Shown here piece after piece: positions 25,660 to 34,379 of a stretch of DNA of 64,000 nucleotides; the first letter of the stretch is position 1, and every line of letters starts with the position of its first letter. The stretch is from positions 31,217-95,216 of the forward strand of contig CAVTQA010000017.1 of the NCBI GenBank assembly GCA_963736715.1, given 5' to 3'. The DNA comes from AP-15 sp963736715 (GTDB taxonomy: Bacteria; Pseudomonadota; Alphaproteobacteria; ATCC43930; CGMCC-115725). The notes below the pieces were generated by a model, which had not been told where the DNA came from, did no database searches, and worked only from the letters and a program-made list of their open reading frames with translations. Made by a program: the position numbers and the translations under genes.

Positions 25660-26882
25660 ACAAAGTCACCCGCCGATCAATTCTTGCCGCAGCGCCGAGT
25701 GCCTTAGCTCTAGCGGCTCTGCCGGCGCGCGCCGAAAAGCAATACGGCCCCGGGGCCAGCGACACCGAGATAAAGATTGGCAACACCGTCCCCTACAGCG
25801 GACCGGCTTCGTCCTACGGCACGATCGGCAAGGCCCAGGCGGCGTATTTCCGGATGCTGAATGACCAGGGGGGCGTCAACGGCCGCAAAATCAACTTTAT
25901 CTCATACGATGACGCCTACTCGCCGCCGAAAACGGTCGAGCAGGTGCGCAAGCTGGTCGAGGAAGACGGCGTATTGCTGATGCTGGCGCCGCTCGGCACG
26001 CCGACCAATTCAGCGATCCAGCGCTATTTGAACCAGAAAAAGGTGCCGCACCTGTTCGTCGCCACGGGCGCGACCAAATGGAACGACCCGAAGCACTTTC
26101 CGTGGACGATGGGCTGGCAGCCCAATTACCAGAGCGAGGGGCACGTCTACGCCGCCTACATTCTCGAGCACCAGCCCGGGGGCAAAATCGGCGTGCTTTA
26201 TCAAAACGACGATTTCGGCAAGGATTATCTTAAGGGCCTAAAAGACGGGCTCGGTGCCAAGGCCACATCGATGATCGTTGTTGAGGCGCCGTATGAGACG
26301 ACGGATCCGACCGTCAACTCGCAGATCATCAGCATGAAATCGGCCGGCGCCGATGTTTTTGTCAATACCGGCATCCCGAAATTTGCCGCGCAGGCCATCC
26401 GCAAGGCCGCCGAGATCGACTGGAAGCCGCTTCACGTTCTCAGTAGCGTCGGCTCCTCGGTGGGCGCGACACTCAGGCCGGCAGGATTGGAAAATGCCAA
26501 AGACATCATTTCGGACGGCTATATCAAGGATCCCACCGATCCGACGTGGAAAGATGATCCGGGCTACCGCGATTGGGTGGCCTTCATGGACAAATACTAT
26601 CCCGAGGGAGACAAGACCGACGGCGGCAACGTCTACGGCCCCAGCATTGCCCAAACTTTTGTGCAGGTGGTGAAGCAATGCGGCGATAATCTGACCCGGA
26701 ATAACATCATGAAGGAGGCGGCAAACCTTCACGATTTCACCGTGCCGATGCTGCTGCCCGGCATCAAGATCAATACCAGCCCAACCGACTTTGCACCGAT
26801 CAAGCAGATCCAGATGGTGCGTTTCGACGGCGAGCGCTGGAAGCTCTTCGGCCCGGTGCTGAGCGGCGAAACCACCGGTTGA
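25656..26882 (+). CDS. Liv-type ABC transporter substrate-binding protein
   Basis: A 408-aa periplasmic binding protein (Peripla_BP_6). The N-terminus MNKVTRRSILAAAPSALAL followed by PARAEKQ is a signal peptide with twin arginines and an A-R-A cleavage site, so Tat export is possible. Mature motifs ASDTEIKIGNTVPYSGPAS and GGVNGRKINFISYDDAYSPPKTVEQVRKL are typical of carboxylate and branched-chain amino acid binders. The nearby acyl-CoA genes suggest an organic acid rather than leucine, but this is inference. Confidence 0.9.
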   Translation: MNKVTRRSILAAAPSALALAALPARAEKQYGPGASDTEIKIGNTVPYSGPASSYGTIGKAQAAYFRMLNDQGGVNGRKINFISYDDAYSPPKTVEQVRKLVEEDGVLLMLAPLGTPTNSAIQRYLNQKKVPHLFVATGATKWNDPKHFPWTMGWQPNYQSEGHVYAAYILEHQPGGKIGVLYQNDDFGKDYLKGLKDGLGAKATSMIVVEAPYETTDPTVNSQIISMKSAGADVFVNTGIPKFAAQAIRKAAEIDWKPLHVLSSVGSSVGATLRPAGLENAKDIISDGYIKDPTDPTWKDDPGYRDWVAFMDKYYPEGDKTDGGNVYGPSIAQTFVQVVKQCGDNLTRNNIMKEAANLHDFTVPMLLPGIKINTSPTDFAPIKQIQMVRFDGERWKLFGPVLSGETTG

Positions 26883-26939
26883 CAGCGACCGCGGTCGAAC
26901 GCGGGATCGGCTCTCGATCACGCATCCCGAAGGCCCCCC

Positions 26940-27584
26940 ATGATGCTGCTGTGGGGTGTCTTGCGGGCGGTAATGCTGGTGGCTGCAGCCTGTTGCCTGC
27001 TATGGTTCGGCGGGCTGCTGTGGTTCGCGACGCCGCCGGCAGCCGACACGCGGGCGGCGGCGACCGATGCCATTGTCGTGCTGACCGGCGGCAGCTTGCG
27101 CCTGCAAAGCGGCATTGACCTTCTCCGCGAGGGAAAGGGTCGCAAGCTCTTTGTCTCCGGAGTCAACCAGCAGGTCGATCTCGATGATCTGCTGGGCGTG
27201 TCAGGCCATGCTCCGGACTGGGCGCTTTGCTGCGTCGTGCTCGGCCATCAGGCCGACAACACCTTCGGCAATGCGCAGGAGACGGCGCAGTGGATGCGAC
27301 GTCAAGGTTTCCACAGCCTGCGTTTGGTCACTGCCTGGTACCACATGCCGCGCAGTCTGCTCGAATTCGACCGGGCAATGCCGGAGATCGACATTGTGGC
27401 TCACCCGGTCTTTCCCGACCAGGTCAAGCAGGAGCGTTGGTGGGCATGGCGCGGCACGGCTGCGCTGCTGTTTAATGAATATGTCAAGTACCTGGGAGCG
27501 CTCGCCCGCCCGCTGACCGAGCGGCGCCAGCAGGCGACGATCGGCAGGCCGGACGAGCCGGCGAGCGCCGAGATGCGGAAATGA
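26940..27584 (+). CDS. DUF218 (YdcF/SanA-like) membrane protein
   Basis: A 214-aa protein with one N-terminal transmembrane helix (VLRAVMLVAAACCLLWFGGLLWF) and a DUF218 domain: AIVVLTGGSLRLQSGIDLL, HQADNTFGNAQETAQWM and VTAWYHMPRSLLEF. Members act in the envelope (SanA, ElyC) with unclear chemistry, perhaps on polyprenyl-linked substrates. The stop overlaps the start of a PlsC-type acyltransferase, supporting a shared membrane-biogenesis role. Confidence 0.85.
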   Translation: MMLLWGVLRAVMLVAAACCLLWFGGLLWFATPPAADTRAAATDAIVVLTGGSLRLQSGIDLLREGKGRKLFVSGVNQQVDLDDLLGVSGHAPDWALCCVVLGHQADNTFGNAQETAQWMRRQGFHSLRLVTAWYHMPRSLLEFDRAMPEIDIVAHPVFPDQVKQERWWAWRGTAALLFNEYVKYLGALARPLTERRQQATIGRPDEPASAEMRK

Positions 27585-28348
27585 GCAGGGCAAGGGCGCT
27601 CGCCTTCAATCTCGCCTTCTTCGCCTGGACAGCGATCCTCGGCACGCTCGGGCTGCCGTTTCTCTTGACGCCGCGTGCCGTGACAATGCGGTTCGGCCGG
27701 TTCTGGGCATCGAGTGTTTTGGTGTTACTGAGGCTCATCGTCGGGCTCGGCCACGACGTCCGCGGGCTCGACCGCCTGCCCCCGGGCGGCTGTATCATTG
27801 CGATGAAGCATCAATCCGCCTGGGACGCGCTGGTCTTACCGGTCGTGCTTGGCGATCCTGCGGTGGTGGTGAAGCGCGAATTGTTGTTGCTGCCGTTCTA
27901 CGGCTGGTACGCGGCGCGCGCCGGCTCCATCGCGATCGACCGCAAGGCGGGGGCGGGGGCGCTGCGCCGGATGTTGGCCAAGGCGCGCGCGCCCGCCGCT
28001 GCCGGGCGGCCGATCGTCATTTTTCCGGAAGGAACCCGGGTCGCCCCCGGTGAGCGCAAGCCCTATCAGCGCGGGGTCGCGGCGCTCTATCAGGCATTGG
28101 CGCTGCCGCTGGTCCCGGCGGCGGTCAATTCCGGCCTCTATTGGGGACGGCGCAGCTTCGTGAAGCGCCCCGGCCGCATCATCCTCGAATTTCTCGATCC
28201 GATTCCGCCCGGCAGAACCCGCCCCCGCATGATGGCCGAACTCGAACGGCGGATCGAGGCTGCCACCGCCGCGCTGCTTCGCGAGGGCGCGAGCAAGACG
28301 AGCGCCCGGCCTCAATTGCGGGCGAACTACACTCGTGCCCCGGAATAA
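27581..28348 (+). CDS. plsC: 1-acyl-sn-glycerol-3-phosphate acyltransferase
   Basis: A 255-aa membrane acyltransferase that makes phosphatidic acid from lysophosphatidic acid. The catalytic H77-x4-D82 motif is in KHQSAWD and the substrate motif FPEGTR at 148-153; hydrophobic helices lie near 5-30 and 42-56. Four-base overlap with the DUF218 gene. The C-terminal tail is basic and variable. Confidence 0.88.
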   Translation: MSRARALAFNLAFFAWTAILGTLGLPFLLTPRAVTMRFGRFWASSVLVLLRLIVGLGHDVRGLDRLPPGGCIIAMKHQSAWDALVLPVVLGDPAVVVKRELLLLPFYGWYAARAGSIAIDRKAGAGALRRMLAKARAPAAAGRPIVIFPEGTRVAPGERKPYQRGVAALYQALALPLVPAAVNSGLYWGRRSFVKRPGRIILEFLDPIPPGRTRPRMMAELERRIEAATAALLREGASKTSARPQLRANYTRAPE

Positions 28349-28352
28349 GGAG

Positions 28353-28808
28353 CTATCTCGGGGCTGGGAACCAATCCTCGTCGCCGCTGCTGACGATCTG
28401 TTCAAGTGTGTAGGGGCACTCCGCAGGCAATCGGCTGGCGAACCCCGGCAGGTCGCGTTCCAGCCCCCGCAGCAGCCTGAGCGCCGCCCGATAGCGAGCC
28501 GGTAGATCGAGCTTTGACGCGATGCTGAGAGTCAGGATCTTTTCGAGCTGCAGGCGCCATTCGACGATCTCGTCTCGCCAATCATAGGCCGGTTGCTCGA
28601 GCCCGGAGTACTCGAGTTTAAGAAAATGCTCGATAACGTGCTCGCAAAGCGATTGCGCCGCGCGGAGATCGCTGCGTCCCAAATCTTCGATCTCCTCGGC
28701 AATGTGCTCAAGGTCGAGCTCGTTTCCGGCCGGCCGGAGCCGACGCAGCAGCTCCGCCTGCTGCTGTGTCCATGCGTAGAAGTCTTCGTCGTAGAGGGTT
28801 TCCGACAT
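28353..28808 (-). CDS. DUF29 family protein
   Basis: A 151-aa protein starting at ATG 28808 (MSETLYDEDFYAWTQQQAELLR). The pattern LYDEDFYAW followed by LDLEHIAEEIEDLG and a helical LKLEYSG..DWRDEI segment defines DUF29, common in cyanobacteria and alphaproteobacteria and of unknown function. A GTG nine bases upstream is an alternative start. It is convergent with plsC, 4 bp apart, and divergent from nrdJ. Confidence 0.85.
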   Translation of the reverse strand: MSETLYDEDFYAWTQQQAELLRRLRPAGNELDLEHIAEEIEDLGRSDLRAAQSLCEHVIEHFLKLEYSGLEQPAYDWRDEIVEWRLQLEKILTLSIASKLDLPARYRAALRLLRGLERDLPGFASRLPAECPYTLEQIVSSGDEDWFPAPR

Positions 28809-28909
28809 CGCGGTCACGAATTTAACGCAAATTTGATCGGGCGGAAAGTCCGCACCGAACGAATCCGGAACTGTGGTACACTGCCGCCGATAAGGAGGAA
28901 ATCTCGGCC

Positions 28910-31285
28910 ATGGCTCTCGTCGGCTCGATATCGCAGCAGATCTGGGACATGAAATATCGCCTGAGGTCCGCTTCGGGCGAGGTGATCGACAAGACGATCG
29001 AGGATACGTGGCGGCGGGTGGCGACCGCGCTCGCCGCGCCAGAACGCGACGCCGCGGTCTGGACCGAGCGGTTCTACGCGGCGCTGACCGATTTCAAATT
29101 CCTGCCGGCGGGCCGAGTCGTCGCCGGCGCCGGCAGCGCCCGCTCGGTCACGCTGTTCAACTGCTTTGTCATGGGCGCCATCCCCGACGACATGGGCGGG
29201 ATCTTTGCGCATCTGCGCGAAGCGGCGCTGACGATGCAGCAGGGGGGCGGCATCGGTTACGATTTTTCGACCCTCCGACCCCGCGGTGCGCGGGTGAAGG
29301 GTGTCGGGGCCGACGCCTCGGGCCCGCTCTCCTTCATGGATGTGTGGGACGCGATGTGCCGCACGATCATGAGCGCCGGCTACCGGCGCGGCGCGATGAT
29401 GGCGACGTTGCGCTGCGATCATCCCGACATCGAGGCCTTTATCGAGGCGAAGCGCGAGCCCGGTCGGCTGCGCATGTTCAACCTTTCGGTGCTGGTGACG
29501 GACGCGTTGATGAAGGCGGTCGAGGAAGATGCCCCGTGGGAGCTGTCCTTCGGCGGCTCCGATGGCGCAAAGACCACGTGGAAGGTGCTGCCGGCGCGCG
29601 AGCTGTGGGACAAGATCATGCGCGCGACCTACGCCTATGCCGAGCCCGGCGTGATCTTCATCGATCGCATAAACCGCCGGAACAACCTCTATTATTGCGA
29701 ACAGGTCACGGCGACCAACCCGTGCGGCGAGCAGCCGCTGCCGGCTTACGGCGCGTGCCTGTTGGGCTCGATCAACCTGGCGAGCCTCGTCCAAAGCCCA
29801 TTTAGCCCCGAGGCGCGGCTCGACCTCGACCGATTGCGCCGGCTGGTGCCGGATTGCGTGCGCATGATGGACAATGTCATCGACATCTCGCAGTTCCCGC
29901 TGCCGCGGCAACAGGAAGAAGCGCGCCAAAAGCGCCGCATCGGGTTGGGGGTTACCGGGCTCGCCGACGCGCTGATCCTCTGCGGCCTGCGCTACGGCTC
30001 GGCGGCCGCGGTCGCGGCGACAGAAAGCTGGCTCGGCACGATCCAGCGCGAGGCCTATCTTGCCTCGACCGCCCTCGCGGCCGAGAAGGGCGTCTTTCCG
30101 CTCTTCGACTGCGAGCGGTATCTGGCCGGCGAGACGGTGAAGGGCTTGGACGAGGAGGTTCGCGCGCAAATTAGGCCGCACGGCATCCGCAACGCACTTC
30201 TTACTTCGGTTGCGCCGACCGGCACGATTTCGCTGTTCGCCGACAATGTCTCCTCCGGGATCGAGCCGGTCTTCAGCTTTCGCCATACCCGCAATGTGCT
30301 GATGCCCGACGGCACGCGACGCGAAGAGGAGGTGACCGACTACGCTTACCGCCAGTTCCGCCGCGTCAGGGGCGAGCACGCGCCGCTGCCCGACTATTTC
30401 ATCGACGCGCAGGTTCTCTCGCCGGAGGACCATGTCGTGATGCAGGCGGCGGTGCAAAAACACATCGACAGCTCGATCTCCAAAACCATCAACGTGCCGG
30501 CCGAGATCTCGTTCGACCGGTTCAAGGATGTCTACCTGCAGGCTTACGCCCTCGGCTGCAAGGGCTGCACGACCTACCGGCCGAACGAGGTTACCGGCGC
30601 AGTGCTCGCCGCCAAGGCCGAGACAGCGCCGGCGCCCGCCCGGCGGGATATCGCTCGGCAGCCGGAGCTGCCGCTGCCGACACCCGCGCCGGCAGCTTCC
30701 CCCAAGCCGGCCGACATTTTTGAAGCGGGCGGCGTTGTCTACATGACGCAGCCGCTGAGCCGGCCGGAGGCGCTGCCCGGACAGACTTACAAGCTCAACT
30801 GGCCGGACAGCGAGCACGCGCTCTACATCACGTTGAACGACATCGTTCAGGACGGCCGGCGCCGTCCCTTCGAGGTGTTCATCAACTCGAAGAACATGGA
30901 GCATTACGCCTGGACGGTGGCGCTGACCCGCATGATCAGCGCGGTGTTCCGCCGCGGCGGCGACGTCTCGTTTGTCGTCGAGGAGATGAAGGCCGTGTTC
31001 GACCCGCGCGGCGGCGCGTGGATGGATGGAAAATACGTGCCTTCCTTGCTGGCCGCGATCGGCGACGTCATCGAGCGCCACATGATCGAGATCGGCTTCC
31101 TGCCGGCACGCGGCCAGAGAGCCAGGATCAGCGAGCAGAAGATCGCCGCAGCGAGCCCCATGATCTCCGATCAGAGATCGGCCGCGACCCGCATGGCGCA
31201 ATGCCCCAAATGCGGCGAGGCGGCGCTGATCCGCATCGAGGGCTGCGACCAGTGCACAAGCTGCGATTATTCCAAATGCTGGTAG
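28910..31285 (+). CDS. nrdJ: Class II (B12-dependent) ribonucleotide reductase
   Basis: A 791-aa enzyme that reduces ribonucleotides to deoxyribonucleotides using adenosylcobalamin, so it works with or without oxygen. C85 in LFNCFVMG and C272 in NPCGEQPLP are in the expected active-site positions; MQQGGGIGYDFSTLRPRG and VAPTGTISLFADNVSSGIEPVF are family-specific. The C-terminus carries a CPKCG...CxxCxxCxxCW zinc-ribbon tail (about 765-791). AAGGAGG precedes the ATG. No cobalamin riboswitch or NrdR box was recognised upstream. A very long antisense frame here is a composition artefact. Confidence 0.95.
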   Translation: MALVGSISQQIWDMKYRLRSASGEVIDKTIEDTWRRVATALAAPERDAAVWTERFYAALTDFKFLPAGRVVAGAGSARSVTLFNCFVMGAIPDDMGGIFAHLREAALTMQQGGGIGYDFSTLRPRGARVKGVGADASGPLSFMDVWDAMCRTIMSAGYRRGAMMATLRCDHPDIEAFIEAKREPGRLRMFNLSVLVTDALMKAVEEDAPWELSFGGSDGAKTTWKVLPARELWDKIMRATYAYAEPGVIFIDRINRRNNLYYCEQVTATNPCGEQPLPAYGACLLGSINLASLVQSPFSPEARLDLDRLRRLVPDCVRMMDNVIDISQFPLPRQQEEARQKRRIGLGVTGLADALILCGLRYGSAAAVAATESWLGTIQREAYLASTALAAEKGVFPLFDCERYLAGETVKGLDEEVRAQIRPHGIRNALLTSVAPTGTISLFADNVSSGIEPVFSFRHTRNVLMPDGTRREEEVTDYAYRQFRRVRGEHAPLPDYFIDAQVLSPEDHVVMQAAVQKHIDSSISKTINVPAEISFDRFKDVYLQAYALGCKGCTTYRPNEVTGAVLAAKAETAPAPARRDIARQPELPLPTPAPAASPKPADIFEAGGVVYMTQPLSRPEALPGQTYKLNWPDSEHALYITLNDIVQDGRRRPFEVFINSKNMEHYAWTVALTRMISAVFRRGGDVSFVVEEMKAVFDPRGGAWMDGKYVPSLLAAIGDVIERHMIEIGFLPARGQRARISEQKIAAASPMISDQRSAATRMAQCPKCGEAALIRIEGCDQCTSCDYSKCW

Positions 31286-31375
31286 GCCCACTGATCCGTG
31301 TCTTGTGCTGGGACGAGCAGCTGAGGGGCTGACATCGGGACGCCCGAGCGAGATGGGCACCGGGCGCAAGTTTCT

Positions 31376-31432
31376 GCCGCCGGAGAGAAACTGGTTGAAC
31401 CGGCCGCCGGAAAGTACTTGGTTAATCAGTTT
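31376..31432. promoter_or_regulatory. Leader direct repeats and hairpin before sulP
   Basis: Two imperfect 25-bp direct repeats, 31376-31400 and 31403-31427, each begin GCCGCCGGA and end GGTTRA. AAACTGGTT (31388-31396) can also pair along its full length, with one G-U pair, with AATCAGTTT (31424-31432). The hairpin ends 23 bp before the sulP start. It may be a protein-binding site or a translational control element; no regulator is known. Confidence 0.4.
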
Positions 31433-31455
31433 CCCGCGGGGATAGAGGGGCGCGC

Positions 31456-33615
31456 ATGGTTCGGACACTGCGCGATGTGGGCGGCGGGCTCGTCGCCTCC
31501 CTGCTGTTGTTGGCCACGGCATTTTCATACGGGGCCCTCATCTTTACCGGTCCCCTACAACCCTTCCTCGGTCAAGGCGTTGCCGCCGCGCTGATCACCA
31601 CGGCCGTTGTCTCGATTTTTGCCGCGTTGACAAGCAACTTCCCTACGGCGACGGCCGGACCCAGCGGCAACACGGCCGCTCTGCTGGCCGCCATGATGGT
31701 CACCCTGGCGCCGGTGTTGTCTACCGTGCCGCCGGATCAGGCATTGGCGCTGGCTATTGCCGGGCTTGGCGGAGCGGCCCTGTTGACCGGCATAGCGCTC
31801 TTCGCGCTGGGGTGGAAACGGCTCGGCAAATTGGTTCGGTTCGTTCCCTATCCGGTCGTTGCCGGATTCCTGGCCGCCACTGGGTGGCTGATCATATCCG
31901 GTGCGATCCGGATGGCCACCGGCGTGCCGCTGTCGCGTTCGGCCTTGCAGCACTTCGCCGAGCCGCACACAGCCTTGCTGACGGGAATCACCGTTCTTTG
32001 GGCTGCCGCTCTATGGCTCCTGACAGCACGGTTCAAAAACCCGTTGACCTTGCCCCTGGCTCTGATTGCCGCGACGCTTCTCGGCCACGGGGTAATCGCC
32101 GTCCTGCAACTGCCGGAGGACACAGTCCGCCAGTATGGGCTGATGTTCTCGGCGCCGGCGGACAGTCATCCGGTAATCCCGCTCATCACTGGCGAATATC
32201 TGCGGGCTGATTGGACGGCCTTATGGCCGGTCGCCGGCGACCTGCTGGCGGTTGCGGTGATGGGGATTCTCGGCGTGCTGCTCAACTCGACGATCATCGA
32301 GCTGGCCACCGGAATTGACGCGGATATCGACCGAGAACTTCGAATGCTGGGGATGGCCAATATCGCCTCGGCGTTGGCTGGCGGGTTCGTAGGCAATGTT
32401 CAGGTTACCAGTACTTTGACTAACCGCGCGGCGGGGGGAACCGGCCGATTTTCGGGCGTCGTCGTCGGCTTGGTTGCGTGCGCTGTCCTCATTGCCGGCG
32501 GGCAGGTGATAGGTTACGTGCCCCGCTTTGTCCTCGCAGGATTGCTGATCCAGCTCGGAGCCAAATTCATCTGGGATTGGGGAGTGCTCAGCCGTCGCAG
32601 CCTGCCATTGCGCGATTGGCTTGTTGTCGTGGTAATCCTGCTGATCGCAGCTGAGCGCGGGTTTCTCGAGGCGCTGCTGTTTGGCGTCTTGGCCGGTTGC
32701 GTGATCTTCGCGGTGGATGTCAGCCGTATCAGGGTTATCCGCCACCAGTTTGGCCTAGATGAACGCGCCTCTTCCGTGATCCGGTCGACCGAGGAGAGTG
32801 CACTCTTGGCGGAGCATGGCGGGCAAGTCCAAGTTCTGGAGCTTTCCGGATATCTGTTCTTTGGATCTGCCTATTCGGTTCAGGAGCGAGTGACGCGGCT
32901 CGCCACGGAAAGCAAGCCACGCGACGTGATCTTCGATTTTTCGGGGGTCACCGGGATCAATTCATCGGCCGGAGCCTGCTTCGCGAAGATCCGCGATGTG
33001 TTGCACAAGAATGGCGTCCGTCAGGTGATGGCCGCGCTGTCACCAGCATCGGCGGTCCTCCTGAGCGCGAGCTCTGGCTTGGATGACCGCGTCTGTCGTC
33101 ACGATCACTTGGACAAAGCCCTCGAAGAAGCCGAGGAAATGCTGCTGTCCACACATTCTACGACCCGCCGCAGTCGGTGGTCGCTGGTCGGTTGGCTCGC
33201 GGAGGCGCTCGGGTCGCACGAGTTCGCAGAAGCACTTTGCGCTCACCTGTCGCCAGCTCGTGGGGACGCCGATTCCTATCTTTGCCGGCAGGGCGATCCG
33301 ACCGACAGTCTGATCTTTGTCGAAGTCGGGCCCGTCACGGTCATCCTGGAAAGGCCCGGATTGCCACCGCTGCGCGTGCGCGTGTTCGGAGCTCACACGC
33401 TGGTCGGCGAGATCGGCTTTTTCCTGGGCGTGCCACGTTCGGCAAGCCTGCTCGCCGCGCCCGATGCTGTTGCGTGGGCACTCGGCCGCGAGGCCTTCGA
33501 GGATTTGAAGAAGACGCGGCCGGACGACCTCTCGGCACTCTTCATTTACATCATCAGATTGCAATCCGAACGCCTGACCTTTGCCAATCGCCAGATAATC
33601 GCGCTCCAGCGCTAA
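31456..33615 (+). CDS. SulP anion transporter with STAS and cNMP-binding domains
   Basis: A 719-aa protein in three parts: a SulP/SLC26 membrane domain (about 1-430; motifs TATAGPSGNTAALLAAMM and NSTIIELATGIDADIDRELRMLG), a STAS domain (about 455-560; VIFDFSGVTGINSSAGACF contains the regulatory serine loop) and a Crp-like cyclic-nucleotide-binding barrel (about 595-705; GEIGFFLGVPRSASLLA matches the phosphate-binding cassette). It probably moves sulfate, bicarbonate or another anion under control of a nucleotide or other ligand. The usual cassette arginine appears in VPRSASL, so ligand binding is plausible. Confidence 0.85.
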   Translation: MVRTLRDVGGGLVASLLLLATAFSYGALIFTGPLQPFLGQGVAAALITTAVVSIFAALTSNFPTATAGPSGNTAALLAAMMVTLAPVLSTVPPDQALALAIAGLGGAALLTGIALFALGWKRLGKLVRFVPYPVVAGFLAATGWLIISGAIRMATGVPLSRSALQHFAEPHTALLTGITVLWAAALWLLTARFKNPLTLPLALIAATLLGHGVIAVLQLPEDTVRQYGLMFSAPADSHPVIPLITGEYLRADWTALWPVAGDLLAVAVMGILGVLLNSTIIELATGIDADIDRELRMLGMANIASALAGGFVGNVQVTSTLTNRAAGGTGRFSGVVVGLVACAVLIAGGQVIGYVPRFVLAGLLIQLGAKFIWDWGVLSRRSLPLRDWLVVVVILLIAAERGFLEALLFGVLAGCVIFAVDVSRIRVIRHQFGLDERASSVIRSTEESALLAEHGGQVQVLELSGYLFFGSAYSVQERVTRLATESKPRDVIFDFSGVTGINSSAGACFAKIRDVLHKNGVRQVMAALSPASAVLLSASSGLDDRVCRHDHLDKALEEAEEMLLSTHSTTRRSRWSLVGWLAEALGSHEFAEALCAHLSPARGDADSYLCRQGDPTDSLIFVEVGPVTVILERPGLPPLRVRVFGAHTLVGEIGFFLGVPRSASLLAAPDAVAWALGREAFEDLKKTRPDDLSALFIYIIRLQSERLTFANRQIIALQR

Positions 33616-33657
33616 TGAACGAACGCGTCAGGGCTGCCTCAGGGGACAAAAACACAG

Positions 33658-34329
33658 ATGATCCGCTTCTCCGATGAAGCCTGGCAAAGCACCGCAGCTT
33701 TGCGGGATGCGATCCACCGATTGCCGTTCAACACCGAGCTCGCGGCAGGTTCGCTGAGCCGCGATCGCTTCCAGACCTATATCACGCAGGACGCGATATA
33801 TCTCGGCCAATTCTCGCGCGCCCTTGCAATCTCGGCGGCCAAAGCCCCGGACACGACGACAATGCAGTCCTTCGCGCAATCCGCTCTGGGGGCGATCGCC
33901 GTCGAGCAGGCATTGCACGGCCGCTACTTGCGGGACTTTGGCGTCGATCCGGTCTCCATAGCCGATGCCGAGCCGTTGCCGGACTGCCTCGCCTACACCA
34001 GTTATTTGATCGCCGCGGCCTATCATGATCCGTGGGAAGTTCTGGTCGCTGCCTTACTGCCCTGCTTTTGGATCTATTGGGATGTCGGCTGCGCAATCGC
34101 CCGAACGGCGGCGCCACAGAACCCGTATCAGGCGTGGATCGAGACCTACGCCGACGAGCGGTTCGGCGAGGCAGTACGGACAGTCATCGCGATAACCGAT
34201 CGGGCGGCCGATGCCGCGACCCCGGCAACCCGTAGCAAGATGCTGGCGGCCTTTATCCGCGCCTGCCAGTATGAATGGCTGTTCTGGGACGGTGCCTACC
34301 AGCGTCGCGGCTGGCCGCAATTCGGTTGA
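33658..34329 (+). CDS. tenA: TenA-family thiaminase II-like protein
   Basis: A 223-aa helical protein of the TenA family, which salvages thiamine pyrimidines by hydrolysing aminopyrimidine derivatives. Active-site residues are visible: D45 in YITQD, E83 in AVEQALHG and the nucleophile C136 in LLPCFWIY. It lies far from the thi operon and shows no TPP aptamer upstream; it follows the SulP gene by 42 bp. Confidence 0.85.
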   Translation: MIRFSDEAWQSTAALRDAIHRLPFNTELAAGSLSRDRFQTYITQDAIYLGQFSRALAISAAKAPDTTTMQSFAQSALGAIAVEQALHGRYLRDFGVDPVSIADAEPLPDCLAYTSYLIAAAYHDPWEVLVAALLPCFWIYWDVGCAIARTAAPQNPYQAWIETYADERFGEAVRTVIAITDRAADAATPATRSKMLAAFIRACQYEWLFWDGAYQRRGWPQFG

Positions 34330-34379
34330 AGGCGGCGTCGACGATCCGACCGGAACGGGGCAGGAGGAGAATGTAAACG

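Noticed and set aside
28817..28909. Cobalamin riboswitch or NrdR box before nrdJ
   Set aside because: The 100-bp leader lacks the B12-box and paired NrdR motifs; only a strong AAGGAGG is evident.
28814..31528. A 904-codon open frame antisense to nrdJ
   Set aside because: High GC leaves the opposite strand free of stops; the protein is Arg/His-rich without any recognisable domain, while the sense frame is an unmistakable class II reductase.
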